In this document: positions 35,134 to 43,712 of the stretch, one piece after another | How the letters are laid out: every line of letters starts with the position of its first letter | Position numbering within the stretch: position 1 is the stretch's first letter | Assembly (NCBI RefSeq): GCF_024399315.1 | Contig: NZ_CP075170.1 | Location: forward strand, 1,116,001 to 1,180,000 | Source: Chryseobacterium sp. MA9 | GTDB taxonomy: Bacteria; Bacteroidota; Bacteroidia; Flavobacteriales; Weeksellaceae | Reading direction: 5' to 3' | DNA: 64,000 nt | The notes under the pieces: generated by a model | What the model saw: the letters and a program-made list of their open reading frames with translations, nothing else | Told to the model about the DNA's origin: nothing | Databases searched by the model: none | Translations under genes and position numbers: made by a program

Positions 35134-35670
35134 ATGAGTTTAAATGAAAGAATTTCCAAAATTATAGAGTATTCTCATCTTACCCCTTCTGAGTTTGCTG
35201 ATGAGATTGATGTACAGCGTTCGTCCATTTCACATATTACTTCAGGAAGAAACAAACCGTCTCTTGAATTTATCATAAAAATAAAATCCCGTTTCCCAGA
35301 ACTTCTGTGGGACTGGCTGGTTACAGGCGAAGGTGAAATGCTGAAATCCCAGCTGCCCGAAACAGAAATTCATGAAGAATATGCAGAAGAGGAAAAAGTA
35401 AAAACAACACCTCTCCCCGACTTATTCACCATGATGAACGATGATGACGAATTCGGAAGTGATGAAACGGAAATGGAAGCCCCTAAATCAAGTCCTGGAG
35501 AATCGTTTATACCAACCCAAGATAAAGCCCCGGAAAAAATATCCGATTCTCAGCGATTAGAAAATTCCGACAATCCTATTTTAGGACAACTATTTGGTAA
35601 TCAACAAAGTAAAATAAAACGTATTGTTCTGTTCTACGAAAACGGAAAATTTGAAAGTTTTGAACCTTAA
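35134..35670 (+). CDS. XRE-family helix-turn-helix regulator
   Basis: A 178-residue protein with an N-terminal HTH_3-type domain (about 3-65): NERISKIIEYSHLTPSEFADEIDVQRSSISHITSGRNKPS, followed by a linker helix with the LPDWL-like ELLWDWLVTGEGEM segment typical of Bacteroidota XRE proteins. The rest is acidic and low in complexity until a C-terminal KIKRIVLFYENGKFESFEP patch. It probably represses its own promoter through the TTACATTTGTAA sites upstream; this autoregulation is inference. It is monocistronic and ends at a strong terminator. Confidence 0.85.
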   Translation: MSLNERISKIIEYSHLTPSEFADEIDVQRSSISHITSGRNKPSLEFIIKIKSRFPELLWDWLVTGEGEMLKSQLPETEIHEEYAEEEKVKTTPLPDLFTMMNDDDEFGSDETEMEAPKSSPGESFIPTQDKAPEKISDSQRLENSDNPILGQLFGNQQSKIKRIVLFYENGKFESFEP

Positions 35671-35679
35671 AAAAATAAA

Positions 35680-35706
35680 AACCTGATCAAAGAAAATGAT
35701 CAGGTT
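35680..35706 (+). terminator. Terminator after the XRE gene
   Basis: Perfect stem AACCTGATCA / TGATCAGGTT with a 7-base A-rich loop and A/T flanks, 10 bases past the XRE stop. Confidence 0.85.
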
Positions 35707-35713
35707 AAAAAAT

Positions 35714-36110
35714 ATTTGAAGAAGAAAACTAAAGCTATTGCTTTATTTTGTTTTTTGAAATTGAATGGGATATTCAGCTGATGGAATTTTTATCTTATGA
35801 TGATGATCCATCCCACAATATGTTTTTTATAATTTCGGCTATTGATAAGAGTAATACAGTTGCTTATGTATTTGGAAAGATTCTGTCACTGGGCAGTATC
35901 CTAAGGTAAATGAAAACATTTTCATGCATTGGTTTTTTATGGCTCTATCAAATATAAATATTTAAAATCAAATCAACAATAAAAATCGTATTATTTTAAC
36001 ATATAATTAATGTAAATAATAATTATATTGATTATTATTAATTCTGTTTTACAATCTAAAGTCTATTTCTTCAGAATATTGAAGTCTCTATATTAACAGT
36101 TAATTGCAAT
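35714..36110. other. AT-rich intergenic region without clear gene
   Basis: About 400 bases with no convincing gene. The only open frame noticed encodes 42 residues (35781-35909, plus) without signal, family match or ribosome-site evidence, so it is not called. The stretch is strongly AT-rich with long runs of T and A. Confidence 0.5.
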
Positions 36111-36118
36111 AAAAAAGA

Positions 36119-36134
36119 CCTGCAAATCTGCAGG
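36119..36134 (-). terminator. Terminator after proline dehydrogenase
   Basis: Short stem CCTGCA / TGCAGG with an AATC loop preceded on the plus strand by a run of six A, giving a U-run in the minus-strand transcript. Confidence 0.65.
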
Positions 36135-36162
36135 CCTGTTAGATATAGTAAGAACAATATTG

Positions 36163-37329
36163 TTATTTCTTTCTTCTTTCCAGTTCTTTTTTGATAAGTC
36201 CAAGCTCTCTTCCCGTTTGCCCGGCTACAGAGGTATTTTCTCTGGCTCTTCTTGTCAGGTATGGCACAACATCCTTTACAGGTCCATATGGAAGATATTT
36301 AGCCACATTATAGCCTTTATCAGATAAATAGAAAGTAATATTATCACTCATTCCGTAAAGCTGTCCAAAATAAACGTGAGGGTTGTCACTGTCTAAAGAT
36401 TTTGCTTTCATTTTATCCATAATCAGCTCTGAAGAGATTTCGTTATGGGTTCCAAAAAAGGCAGAAACTTTATCCAGATGATTCATGACAAAATCGATTC
36501 CTGCGTTATAGTTCTTATCCGAAGCATCTTTACTTGGCTGAATAGGATCTGCATATCCTTTTTCTGCTGCTCTGGCTCTTTCTTTTTCCATATAAGCACC
36601 ACGAACAATTTTGTAACCGATGAAGTAGTTTTTCTCTCTTGCTCTCTGAAGATTAGCTTCCATATATTCCAGTCTTCCAGTTCTGTACATCTGGATGGTA
36701 TTCCAAACGATAGGTTTTTGCTGGTTATATTTCTCCATCATCTCTTCGCAAAGGTGGTCTGCAGCATCCTGCATCCAGGTTTCTTCAGCATCTACCATTA
36801 CTTTTTTATCATTCTCGTGGCAAAGGCTGCATACCTCATCAAATCTTTTTACTACTCTTTCCCATTCTTCTTTCTGGCTGGTAGTAAGCTCCGCTCCTTT
36901 TCCAACTGCTTCATAAAGATCAATTCTTCCGAAAGCAGTAGGCTTGAATACGATAAAAGGAATGGCAGGATTTCCCACTGAGAATCTAACAATATCCTTA
37001 ATTTCTTTGCAAACCGCATCAAAAGTTTCTTCATCTTCTTTACCTTCAATAGAGTAATCGAAAATACTTCCAACTCCTCTTTTGAACAGCTGTTTCACAA
37101 CCTTCATACTTTCTTCACGGGTTTCACCGCCGCAGAACTGCTCAAATAAGGTATTTTTTACAATTCCGGTAACGAAAGGAAAATTGTTGTGTACTGTAAA
37201 ATTCAGGACAGATGTTCCAAGGCTTGTAAGAGCGGGCTGTTCAATCATTTTAAACATCCAGTAAGCCTTTCTCAATTGTGCATCAGACTTGTCTGCAAAT
37301 GCAACTTTAGTATCATTAAAAATGGGCAT
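36163..37329 (-). CDS. Proline dehydrogenase
   Basis: A 388-residue FAD-dependent ProDH/PutA-type beta/alpha-barrel enzyme without a P5C-dehydrogenase domain. Marks: VMVDAEETWMQDAADHL (substrate/FAD site), YMEKERARAAEKGYADPIQPS, FGTHNEISSELIMDK, YFGQLYGMSDNITFYLSDKGYNVAKYLPYGPVKDVVPYLTRRARENTSV with the conserved R-R pair that binds proline. It oxidises proline to P5C and passes electrons to the quinone pool at the inner membrane. A promoter with -7 TACCTTTG lies upstream. Confidence 0.95.
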   Translation of the reverse strand: MPIFNDTKVAFADKSDAQLRKAYWMFKMIEQPALTSLGTSVLNFTVHNNFPFVTGIVKNTLFEQFCGGETREESMKVVKQLFKRGVGSIFDYSIEGKEDEETFDAVCKEIKDIVRFSVGNPAIPFIVFKPTAFGRIDLYEAVGKGAELTTSQKEEWERVVKRFDEVCSLCHENDKKVMVDAEETWMQDAADHLCEEMMEKYNQQKPIVWNTIQMYRTGRLEYMEANLQRAREKNYFIGYKIVRGAYMEKERARAAEKGYADPIQPSKDASDKNYNAGIDFVMNHLDKVSAFFGTHNEISSELIMDKMKAKSLDSDNPHVYFGQLYGMSDNITFYLSDKGYNVAKYLPYGPVKDVVPYLTRRARENTSVAGQTGRELGLIKKELERRKK

Positions 37330-37353
37330 TCCTATTTATTAAATTTAGTTACG

Positions 37354-37384
37354 CAAAGGTAATAATAACCTCAGTTTATTTAAA
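37354..37384 (-). promoter_or_regulatory. Promoter of proline dehydrogenase
   Basis: On the minus strand, -7 TACCTTTG (37354-37361) with -33 TTTA (37381-37384; one base from TTTG) at a 19-base spacing. The -7 box is the same as for the SRP RNA and PAP2 genes. Confidence 0.5.
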
Positions 37385-37392
37385 GAATTTTT

Positions 37393-38322
37393 TTATAATT
37401 TATGCTCTATTCCGTTTAAAAGCATTGCCATAATTCCTACGAAAACCCAGAATCGTAATATATTCAAGGTGAAGAAGTTACTTCTTCTGGAATCATTGAT
37501 AAGAAAGTAGATACATATTATCATGATAAAAAGTCCTCCGGCAAAATAATAGGCCATGAATCCGGTAACGCCGGTTTTAGTAATGAGTTTCATAGAAACT
37601 GCCATGGTAACCATGAGTAAGGAAGACAGGATAATTTTTGTATTTCTGCTTTTAAAATAATTAGGAATTGTGGTATACCCAAACGTTTTGTCTACACTTC
37701 TGGTAAGAGTATCTTTCACAATATCAATGCACAGCAAAATAAGAAAAAGAAAAACAGCCATCAGGAATACCTTTTTTGAAAAGGTTTCGTAGTACACCAT
37801 CATTCCAAAGAACGGATACAAGGTAAGGCTGACAAAGGTAAGATTGTTTACAATGAGTATTCTGCTCAATTTATGGCTGTAAAACCACATAAAAAACTGA
37901 TAGACCACAAAAAAAACAAAGACATTATGGGAAATCATCCAGGCTACTCCCAAAGAAATAGCACTGAGTGCCAGATAAGCGTATAGAAAATATTTCTGCT
38001 TGATAAAGCTCTGAACCCTGGTTCTGAAAGGTTTTACAACGTGGTCTTTCTCCAAATCATAGAACTGATTGATGATGCCGCCAGCCAGAATGGTAAGAAC
38101 CGTACAGAAAATGATACCATGTACTTTGAAATCAAAGACGAATTTTCTGAAAGATTCATCCTGATTGAATAGAAAAAAAGTGGAAACATAAAGGGCAAAT
38201 GTCAACAGAGCTGCTACAAAAAACCGTGCTCCGAGCAGAAAGCCCACGAATTGTGAAAATCTGTACAGAAAAGATTTTGATATATAATTTTTAGATTGGA
38301 AAGTTTCTTTTTCAGAATTCAT
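37393..38322 (-). CDS. UbiA-family prenyltransferase
   Basis: A 309-residue membrane protein with nine hydrophobic segments. It has a UbiA-like first Asp motif in a variant form, GGIINQFYDLEKDHVVKPFRTR (N-x-x-x-D-x-x-x-D), and a second region CIDIVKDTLTRSVDKTFG that substitutes for DxxxD. Therefore it belongs to the UbiA superfamily but not to MenA, which is encoded elsewhere here. Substrates may be a glycerol phosphate or another aromatic/polyprenyl pair. Its neighbour is a GHMP kinase of the mevalonate pathway, which suggests a role in isoprenoid or prenyl-lipid synthesis. Confidence 0.85.
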   Translation of the reverse strand: MNSEKETFQSKNYISKSFLYRFSQFVGFLLGARFFVAALLTFALYVSTFFLFNQDESFRKFVFDFKVHGIIFCTVLTILAGGIINQFYDLEKDHVVKPFRTRVQSFIKQKYFLYAYLALSAISLGVAWMISHNVFVFFVVYQFFMWFYSHKLSRILIVNNLTFVSLTLYPFFGMMVYYETFSKKVFLMAVFLFLILLCIDIVKDTLTRSVDKTFGYTTIPNYFKSRNTKIILSSLLMVTMAVSMKLITKTGVTGFMAYYFAGGLFIMIICIYFLINDSRRSNFFTLNILRFWVFVGIMAMLLNGIEHKL

Positions 38323-38332
38323 TCCAACCTGT

Positions 38333-39259
38333 TTAAAATCTGTAAATCACTTCTTTCTGGAAGCCTTCAAGCATTTTTTCTGCTTTTGCATAGTCTTTGG
38401 TAAATCCTAAGATATAGCCACCTCCACCGCTTCCGCAGAGTTTAAGATAATAGGCATTAGAATCCAGACCTTTTTTCCAGATATTAAAAATACTTTCAGG
38501 AATCATAGGACGGAAATGTTCATAGGCCCAGTGAGAAAGTTTTTTCAGATTTCTGAAGAAAGGATTCATATCTTTTTTAAGGAAAGATTCAATACATGCG
38601 TTGTTATAACGGATAAACTCTTCTTTCAGGGTCTTGCGGAAACCTTCTGTTTTCATTTTTTCAAAGAAAATCTGAATCATAGGACCTGTTTCCCCTGTTA
38701 TCCCGGAATCAATCAGGAAAATGGCTCCTTTTCCTTCTTCTCCTTCGGGAATATTTACTCTGTCTAAATTTTCTTTATTTTCGATAAGGATTGGAAGATT
38801 CATGTAACAGATCAAAGGGTCCATTCCTGAGCTTTTTCCATGAAAATAGCTTTCCATTTCACCGAAAACAGCTTTTAATTTTTTGAGATTATTTTTTGAG
38901 ATGTTCTCAGGATTCAGCTTACTGATTGAATATTTTTCAAAAATAGCTGCTACCAGAGCTCCCGAACTCCCCACTCCATATCCCTGAGGAATATTGGAAT
39001 CAAAGAAAAGTCCGTTAGAAATATCGTTTTTAAAGCTCTTGATATCCAACTTAAAATCGTCGGAAAGATCAAGTGCCGTAAGAAATTCAGAGTATTTCTG
39101 CAGGTGTCTGTTCGAATTAAGTTCAAATTCAGAACTCAGATCTGAAAATTTCAAAGCTCCTTTATAGAAACTGTAGGGTACTACAAGTCCTTGGGAATCT
39201 TCAATCATTCCATATTCTCCGAACAGAATTATTTTTGCATAAAATAGAGGGTTGGTCAT
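38333..39259 (-). CDS. GHMP kinase, mevalonate-kinase-like
   Basis: A 308-residue soluble kinase started at the ATG at 39259 (the longer frame from 39313 adds 18 residues). It shows the GHMP motifs: YAKIILFGEYGMIED near the start, PQGYGVGSSGALVAAI (ATP phosphate loop, about 101-116), and CGSGGGGYILGF at the C-terminus. The layout is that of the Bacteroidota mevalonate kinase, used to make isopentenyl diphosphate through the mevalonate route. No diphosphomevalonate decarboxylase is next door. It overlaps no other gene and precedes the UbiA gene by 11 bases, a likely operon. Confidence 0.85.
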   Translation of the reverse strand: MTNPLFYAKIILFGEYGMIEDSQGLVVPYSFYKGALKFSDLSSEFELNSNRHLQKYSEFLTALDLSDDFKLDIKSFKNDISNGLFFDSNIPQGYGVGSSGALVAAIFEKYSISKLNPENISKNNLKKLKAVFGEMESYFHGKSSGMDPLICYMNLPILIENKENLDRVNIPEGEEGKGAIFLIDSGITGETGPMIQIFFEKMKTEGFRKTLKEEFIRYNNACIESFLKKDMNPFFRNLKKLSHWAYEHFRPMIPESIFNIWKKGLDSNAYYLKLCGSGGGGYILGFTKDYAKAEKMLEGFQKEVIYRF

Positions 39260-39349
39260 GTTGACAATAAATCTTTTTGCAAAGTTAAAAATTATTCCGC
39301 TGAATATAAGCAAAACTCAGGCCGAAATTTTTCTATTAAATATAAGAAA

Positions 39350-39372
39350 AAAGCCTGAGATTATCAGGCTTT
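39350..39372 (-). terminator. Terminator after the T9SS metalloprotease
   Basis: Perfect stem AAAGCCTGA / TCAGGCTTT with a GATTA loop. It lies 20 bases past the 3' end of the protease gene on the minus strand. Confidence 0.8.
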
Positions 39373-39392
39373 TATAATAAATTATTTAAAAA

Positions 39393-41555
39393 TTACTGTT
39401 TGATCAGCTTTTTGTTGACCGTTTGCTTCTCTGTTTCAACGTTAATCACGTAGTTTCCTGTCTGAATGGAAGAAAGATTTATTTCCTGTTTATTCCCTTT
39501 TAAAGAAGAATCAGAAAGTATCAGTCTTCCGGCTTCATCATAGATTTTATATCCTTTTAATCTTTCTTTTGAAGAGAGAGTTATCATATTTTTGGCTGGA
39601 TTCGGATAAATATCTATTGAATTATTTTTGATATTGATATCTTCTACTGCTAAAACATTGCAAGAGAAATTCGCATTCCAGCCGTTTCCTGTAACGCCTC
39701 CATCTGAAACAAATCTTACTGTTATAGCACCTGAAGGATCTGTTGATGTAAACGGACCGGGCACAGTACTTCCACTCAGATTATTTCCATTAGCGAATAA
39801 TGGTGAAGCTGTAGAAGGGCCATTATACACATACATAAAATCATAGCCCTGTTCAAGATCAAATGTTGTAAATGTCATTGTCATAGATGAGCCAGGAGTA
39901 GGATAAAATGTTTTTACAAGGTCTTCATTATCTTTATACTGCCCCGTGGAACCTCCTGTATCTAAAAACTGAGTTCCATCACACCATGCTCCGTCAGTCA
40001 GGAAAAGTTTTGATAACTGGAATGCATTTGGCCCGCTGCAATCTGTTCCTACACTTAGTCTGTAATAAGATGCCGGTTGTAGATTTGAAAAATTAAAAGA
40101 CTGTGTATTAACATTTCCTGAAGATACTGCCGCTCCGTTTGCTGTTGCCAATTTATATTTCCATGCTGTTGAAAGAGCATCCGTAAAAGTGGCATTTGCA
40201 GAAGTCTGTGTGATATTGTTAATGTTAAAATTATTGATGGACGTAGGGCAAGATGCAGTACAATTGGTACCAAGACATCCTTTTGAATCTATTGTATTTC
40301 TGATCAATGTTCCCGGCTGTACACCAAAGCCATTTGCAAAATTAATCCCTACGCTGCTTACCAGATGACAGTAACTCATAATAGTTCCTCCGCCTGCAGC
40401 AGGAAGTGCAGCCGTACAACCTTCATTATTTCCTGAGGCAGGTCCACAGCCATCAATAGCTGTATTATTTCCGTTCCAGAAGCATGAGTGAGTATGCGGT
40501 GATCCTAAATTGTGACCAAGTTCATGCGTCATAGCTTCTATATTCCACGAATAGGTAGGTACATTTTGATAGTTAAAATTCATCCCGCAATAAGAATACT
40601 TGTAACTGGTACATAATGAATTTACATATGCAATACTTGTTGTAGCAGGGTTTCTTAATAATTGTGCCACATCACCATTAAAAGTGGTTCTAGTGGTTCT
40701 AAACTGGCTCAGAATTGTACTTGGTGATCCTGCATAAGGATCGGTAGTTGTCCAAACAAAAACTTCACTTAAAGCTACATTAACATTCTCATTGGCATAC
40801 AGTGTTGAAACATTATTGTGCATGGCAGTTACCCAATTGGTAGTAGTGGTCGTATTGCTTCCATTTTGGGTATAAGGACCGAAACCTGCTTCATAGTATA
40901 TTCTGACACAATTATCTGTTTTCTTTTTGCTGGTATTGTTAGGATTAAAAACCGGTCTTTGGACCTGATTTTCTTTCAATCCGTCTACATCACAGGCAAA
41001 CGGATTAGAACCTTTTAATTTAGAATCTGAATAGCTTACAAAATCTTCAGAATTTTTAGCTTTTCCTACAACTATATTTCCTAATTCAGGGGTAGAAGCA
41101 ACTCCTACAATATCGTTATTGAAGAAACTAAAAGCCACGATAGAAGCGTTATCCCCTTTCACAATTCCCTGATAATACACTCCTGGTGTATACTGTACTT
41201 CTATCCCTTTATCTGTAACTACTTTAAAATCGTTGGTTAAGATCTGATGTCTGTACATTTCAACAGTGATCTGTCTGCCGCCGTCAAAGGGAAAAGAGAT
41301 TTCAAGAAAATCAGGTTTTTCATTGATTAATCTTTTTAGTTCTGCAGGCTTCAAAGACATCACTGTAATATCTGTTGCTGCTTTTTTGTATTCAACTATT
41401 TTATCTGCAGATTTATCTGTCTCAAATAAGGCATAGGTTTTAAGCTCTGATTTCCGATTATGAAATTCCAAAACTTTTTGAGCAACGGGTTTTAAATTTT
41501 GAGAAAAACAAAGAATACAACATTGCAAAAAACAAATTAATAGAAACTTTTTCAT
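39393..41555 (-). CDS. Metzincin (reprolysin-like) metalloprotease with CUB-like and T9SS sorting domains
   Basis: A 720-residue secreted protease. After the signal peptide (ends LCFSQ) comes a prodomain; the zinc site HELGHNLGSPHTH (HExxHxxGxxH, about residue 342) defines a metzincin of the reprolysin-like M12B-type group, with a DGCGPA and IMSYCH Met-turn-like follow-up. A fibronectin-like Cys-rich segment, a CUB-like domain with GDGxxC-type and GVTGNGW motifs, and a C-terminal T9SS type A domain (DIYPNPAKNMITLSS ... VNKKLIKQ) complete it. It is likely exported by the type IX system and anchored at or released from the surface. Confidence 0.92.
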   Translation of the reverse strand: MKKFLLICFLQCCILCFSQNLKPVAQKVLEFHNRKSELKTYALFETDKSADKIVEYKKAATDITVMSLKPAELKRLINEKPDFLEISFPFDGGRQITVEMYRHQILTNDFKVVTDKGIEVQYTPGVYYQGIVKGDNASIVAFSFFNNDIVGVASTPELGNIVVGKAKNSEDFVSYSDSKLKGSNPFACDVDGLKENQVQRPVFNPNNTSKKKTDNCVRIYYEAGFGPYTQNGSNTTTTTNWVTAMHNNVSTLYANENVNVALSEVFVWTTTDPYAGSPSTILSQFRTTRTTFNGDVAQLLRNPATTSIAYVNSLCTSYKYSYCGMNFNYQNVPTYSWNIEAMTHELGHNLGSPHTHSCFWNGNNTAIDGCGPASGNNEGCTAALPAAGGGTIMSYCHLVSSVGINFANGFGVQPGTLIRNTIDSKGCLGTNCTASCPTSINNFNINNITQTSANATFTDALSTAWKYKLATANGAAVSSGNVNTQSFNFSNLQPASYYRLSVGTDCSGPNAFQLSKLFLTDGAWCDGTQFLDTGGSTGQYKDNEDLVKTFYPTPGSSMTMTFTTFDLEQGYDFMYVYNGPSTASPLFANGNNLSGSTVPGPFTSTDPSGAITVRFVSDGGVTGNGWNANFSCNVLAVEDINIKNNSIDIYPNPAKNMITLSSKERLKGYKIYDEAGRLILSDSSLKGNKQEINLSSIQTGNYVINVETEKQTVNKKLIKQ

Positions 41556-41702
41556 GATTTTGATAATTTTTCATTTTTCACAAATAAACAAAAAAAATCA
41601 ACACATAGTGAAAAACTATAGCTATATTCTAGTATTACTGGTAATGCTAGAAATAAATCAAATCAATTAATTAAATAAATGTTTTTTATTCTTTAAAATA
41701 AA

Positions 41703-41728
41703 AAAAGACGTTAAAAATAACGCCTTTT
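41703..41728 (-). terminator. Terminator after the UMF1-type transporter
   Basis: Stem AAAAGACGTTA / TAACGCCTTTT with one mismatch and an AAAA loop, 6 bases past the transporter stop. Confidence 0.75.
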
Positions 41729-41733
41729 AATTT

Positions 41734-43224
41734 TTATAAAGTTTCTCTGTTGGTTCTCATTTTAACCTTCAGGAACCTGATTAAAACCAATCCTGCCGCA
41801 AAAAATATGGTCATGGACAATGCCGCGATACGCATATTATTGAAATGTTCAATTAATGTTGCAAAGATGAATGTCCCGATGATGATTGCAATTTTCTCCA
41901 ATACGTCATAGAAACTGAAGTAGGTTGTGTTTTCCATCGAGTTTTCAGGAAGCAGTTTTGAGTATGTAGATCTGGACATCGCCTGAAGACCACCCATTAC
42001 TAACCCTACTACTGCAGCTACCCCATAAAACTGGTATTCTACCGTTGGATTTTCCTTGTTTAGGAAATAAGCCCAAAGACAAGCTACAATCCATAGGATG
42101 ATGGCAATTGAAATAACGTTTTTGTTCCCGATTCTCTTAGATAACCTTGAGAAAATAACAGCTCCGATGATGGCTTCAATCTGGATGACCAAAAGAGTTC
42201 CGATCAGTTTATCCTGAGCAAGATTGATCTCGCTCTTTCCGAATAAGGTTGCCATAAGGAAGATCGTCTGCATTCCCACACTGTAAAAGAAGAAACTTGA
42301 CAGGAAGAATTTAAGATTTTTGTCTTTGAAAAGCTCTCCTCCTACTTTAAACAGTTCGTGGAAACTTTCTTTTGCAATATCTTTATAGAAGCTTAGATTA
42401 TCTTTAAATACTTCAAAGAAACCTCCCTGCTCTTCATGCTTTTTGAAGATGTTCTTATAATTCAGTAATACAAGATCTTTAGGAAGCTTATCTTTCACAT
42501 CCCCAAACTGAGGAAGGTGTTTGAATGTATACTGAGAGAACCCAAACCACCATGCTCCCGTTAATAGGAAACTGATTCTTGTGAATAATAACTGCTGAGC
42601 CGCTCCTTTAGCAAAAACCTGAATCAAAACTAAACAGATTACTACTAAAACTACAGAGCCAATATATCCGTAGACATATCCTCTTGCAGAAAGTGCATCC
42701 TGCCTGTCCGGTGTGGCAATATCTGGAAGAAAGGAGTTATAAAACACCAAACTTCCCCAGAAGCCTACACTGGCCGTAATACTGAAGAGAAGTCCCAGAA
42801 ATACATTATGCATCCCCGTAAACATGGCTAATCCCATACATGATGTTGCTCCCAGATAGCAGAAAAACTGCAGGAAAGATTTTTTGTTTCCGATAGTATC
42901 TGCCAATGAAGATAAAAATGGAGACAATAATACTACAATAAAAAATGATATGGTAAGTGAATACCCATATACGGCATCCGGCTGGTACCCTTCTCCAAAA
43001 ATTTTGATTGTATGCCTTACCGGAACATCAATCCATTTTTTGGTTTCTACTACGTATTCCTTTTTCTCGTACGCTGTGGTAAGGATAGAGTAATAAATAG
43101 GGAAAATAGTAGAGGTAATGACCAGGGAATACACGGAGTTTGCCCAGTCATATACAGCCCAGGCTTTCATAATCTTCGGATTATTCTTTATGTTTTTAGG
43201 CTGTCGATTCTCAGTTTCAGACAT
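41734..43224 (-). CDS. MFS transporter, UMF1/Atg22-like
   Basis: A 496-residue 12-TM transporter of the UMF1 (vacuole effluxer Atg22-like) family. The opening AVYDWANSVYSLVITSTIFPIYYS matches the family's first helix, followed by FFIVVLLSPFLSSLADTIGNKKSFL, where the SxxADxxGxKK stretch is the first-loop MFS motif. The long central hydrophilic loop carries DVKDKLPKDL and a KHEEQGGFFEVFKDNLSF segment. The transported substrate is unknown. It stands alone. Confidence 0.9.
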   Translation of the reverse strand: MSETENRQPKNIKNNPKIMKAWAVYDWANSVYSLVITSTIFPIYYSILTTAYEKKEYVVETKKWIDVPVRHTIKIFGEGYQPDAVYGYSLTISFFIVVLLSPFLSSLADTIGNKKSFLQFFCYLGATSCMGLAMFTGMHNVFLGLLFSITASVGFWGSLVFYNSFLPDIATPDRQDALSARGYVYGYIGSVVLVVICLVLIQVFAKGAAQQLLFTRISFLLTGAWWFGFSQYTFKHLPQFGDVKDKLPKDLVLLNYKNIFKKHEEQGGFFEVFKDNLSFYKDIAKESFHELFKVGGELFKDKNLKFFLSSFFFYSVGMQTIFLMATLFGKSEINLAQDKLIGTLLVIQIEAIIGAVIFSRLSKRIGNKNVISIAIILWIVACLWAYFLNKENPTVEYQFYGVAAVVGLVMGGLQAMSRSTYSKLLPENSMENTTYFSFYDVLEKIAIIIGTFIFATLIEHFNNMRIAALSMTIFFAAGLVLIRFLKVKMRTNRETL

Positions 43225-43254
43225 TTCAAATATATATTAGTAGCACAAAAATAG

Positions 43255-43645
43255 AAAAACCATTAAGAAATGGATAAGTTTTTAAAAAAATTATCAATTC
43301 CTTAATGGTAATATATTCGTAAACAGAATATTAGATATTGATAAATGTATTTTATTGTTGGGTTACTACTATTTTTATGGTGTCAGTTATGAACAAATCT
43401 GCTGAAATCAGCATATTTATATCCTGTGGATCTTCATCATACCTTCACAAAGACTATTTAATCTGGTTTTATAGACATACCATAGGGTTATGGAAGTTCT
43501 TTTTACGGGTCCAAAACACCTCCATCAGGGTTCTGAACACCTTTGCATATGTCATCGATACTTCTTATAGAGGTATGCAACCAGAAATTTTAGTATAATA
43601 ACCTAAAGAGTATAGTAAATGACCGTAAGAAAACACTTTGTAACC
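43255..43645. other. Intergenic region without clear gene
   Basis: About 390 bases between a transporter and the thiolase gene. A plus-strand 86-codon open frame (43338-43598) has no family signature and skewed composition, so it is not called. The right end holds the thiolase terminator. Confidence 0.5.
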
Positions 43646-43651
43646 CAAAAA

Positions 43652-43671
43652 GCGGGGTTATAAAACCCCGC
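43652..43671 (-). terminator. Terminator after the thiolase
   Basis: GC-rich stem GCGGGGTT / AACCCCGC with an ATAA loop, A-run before and T-run after. Confidence 0.88.
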
Positions 43672-43712
43672 CTTTTTACTTTGAAACCATAAATTATGGC
43701 TTTATCTGTGTA

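Noticed and set aside
35781-35909. 42-codon plus-strand open frame in the XRE-ProDH gap
   Set aside because: Short, with no leader or family signature and no terminator of its own; could be real but cannot be supported.
43338-43598. 86-codon plus-strand open frame in the gap before the thiolase gene
   Set aside because: No ribosome-site, no promoter, no recognised motif; composition is that of random AT-rich DNA.
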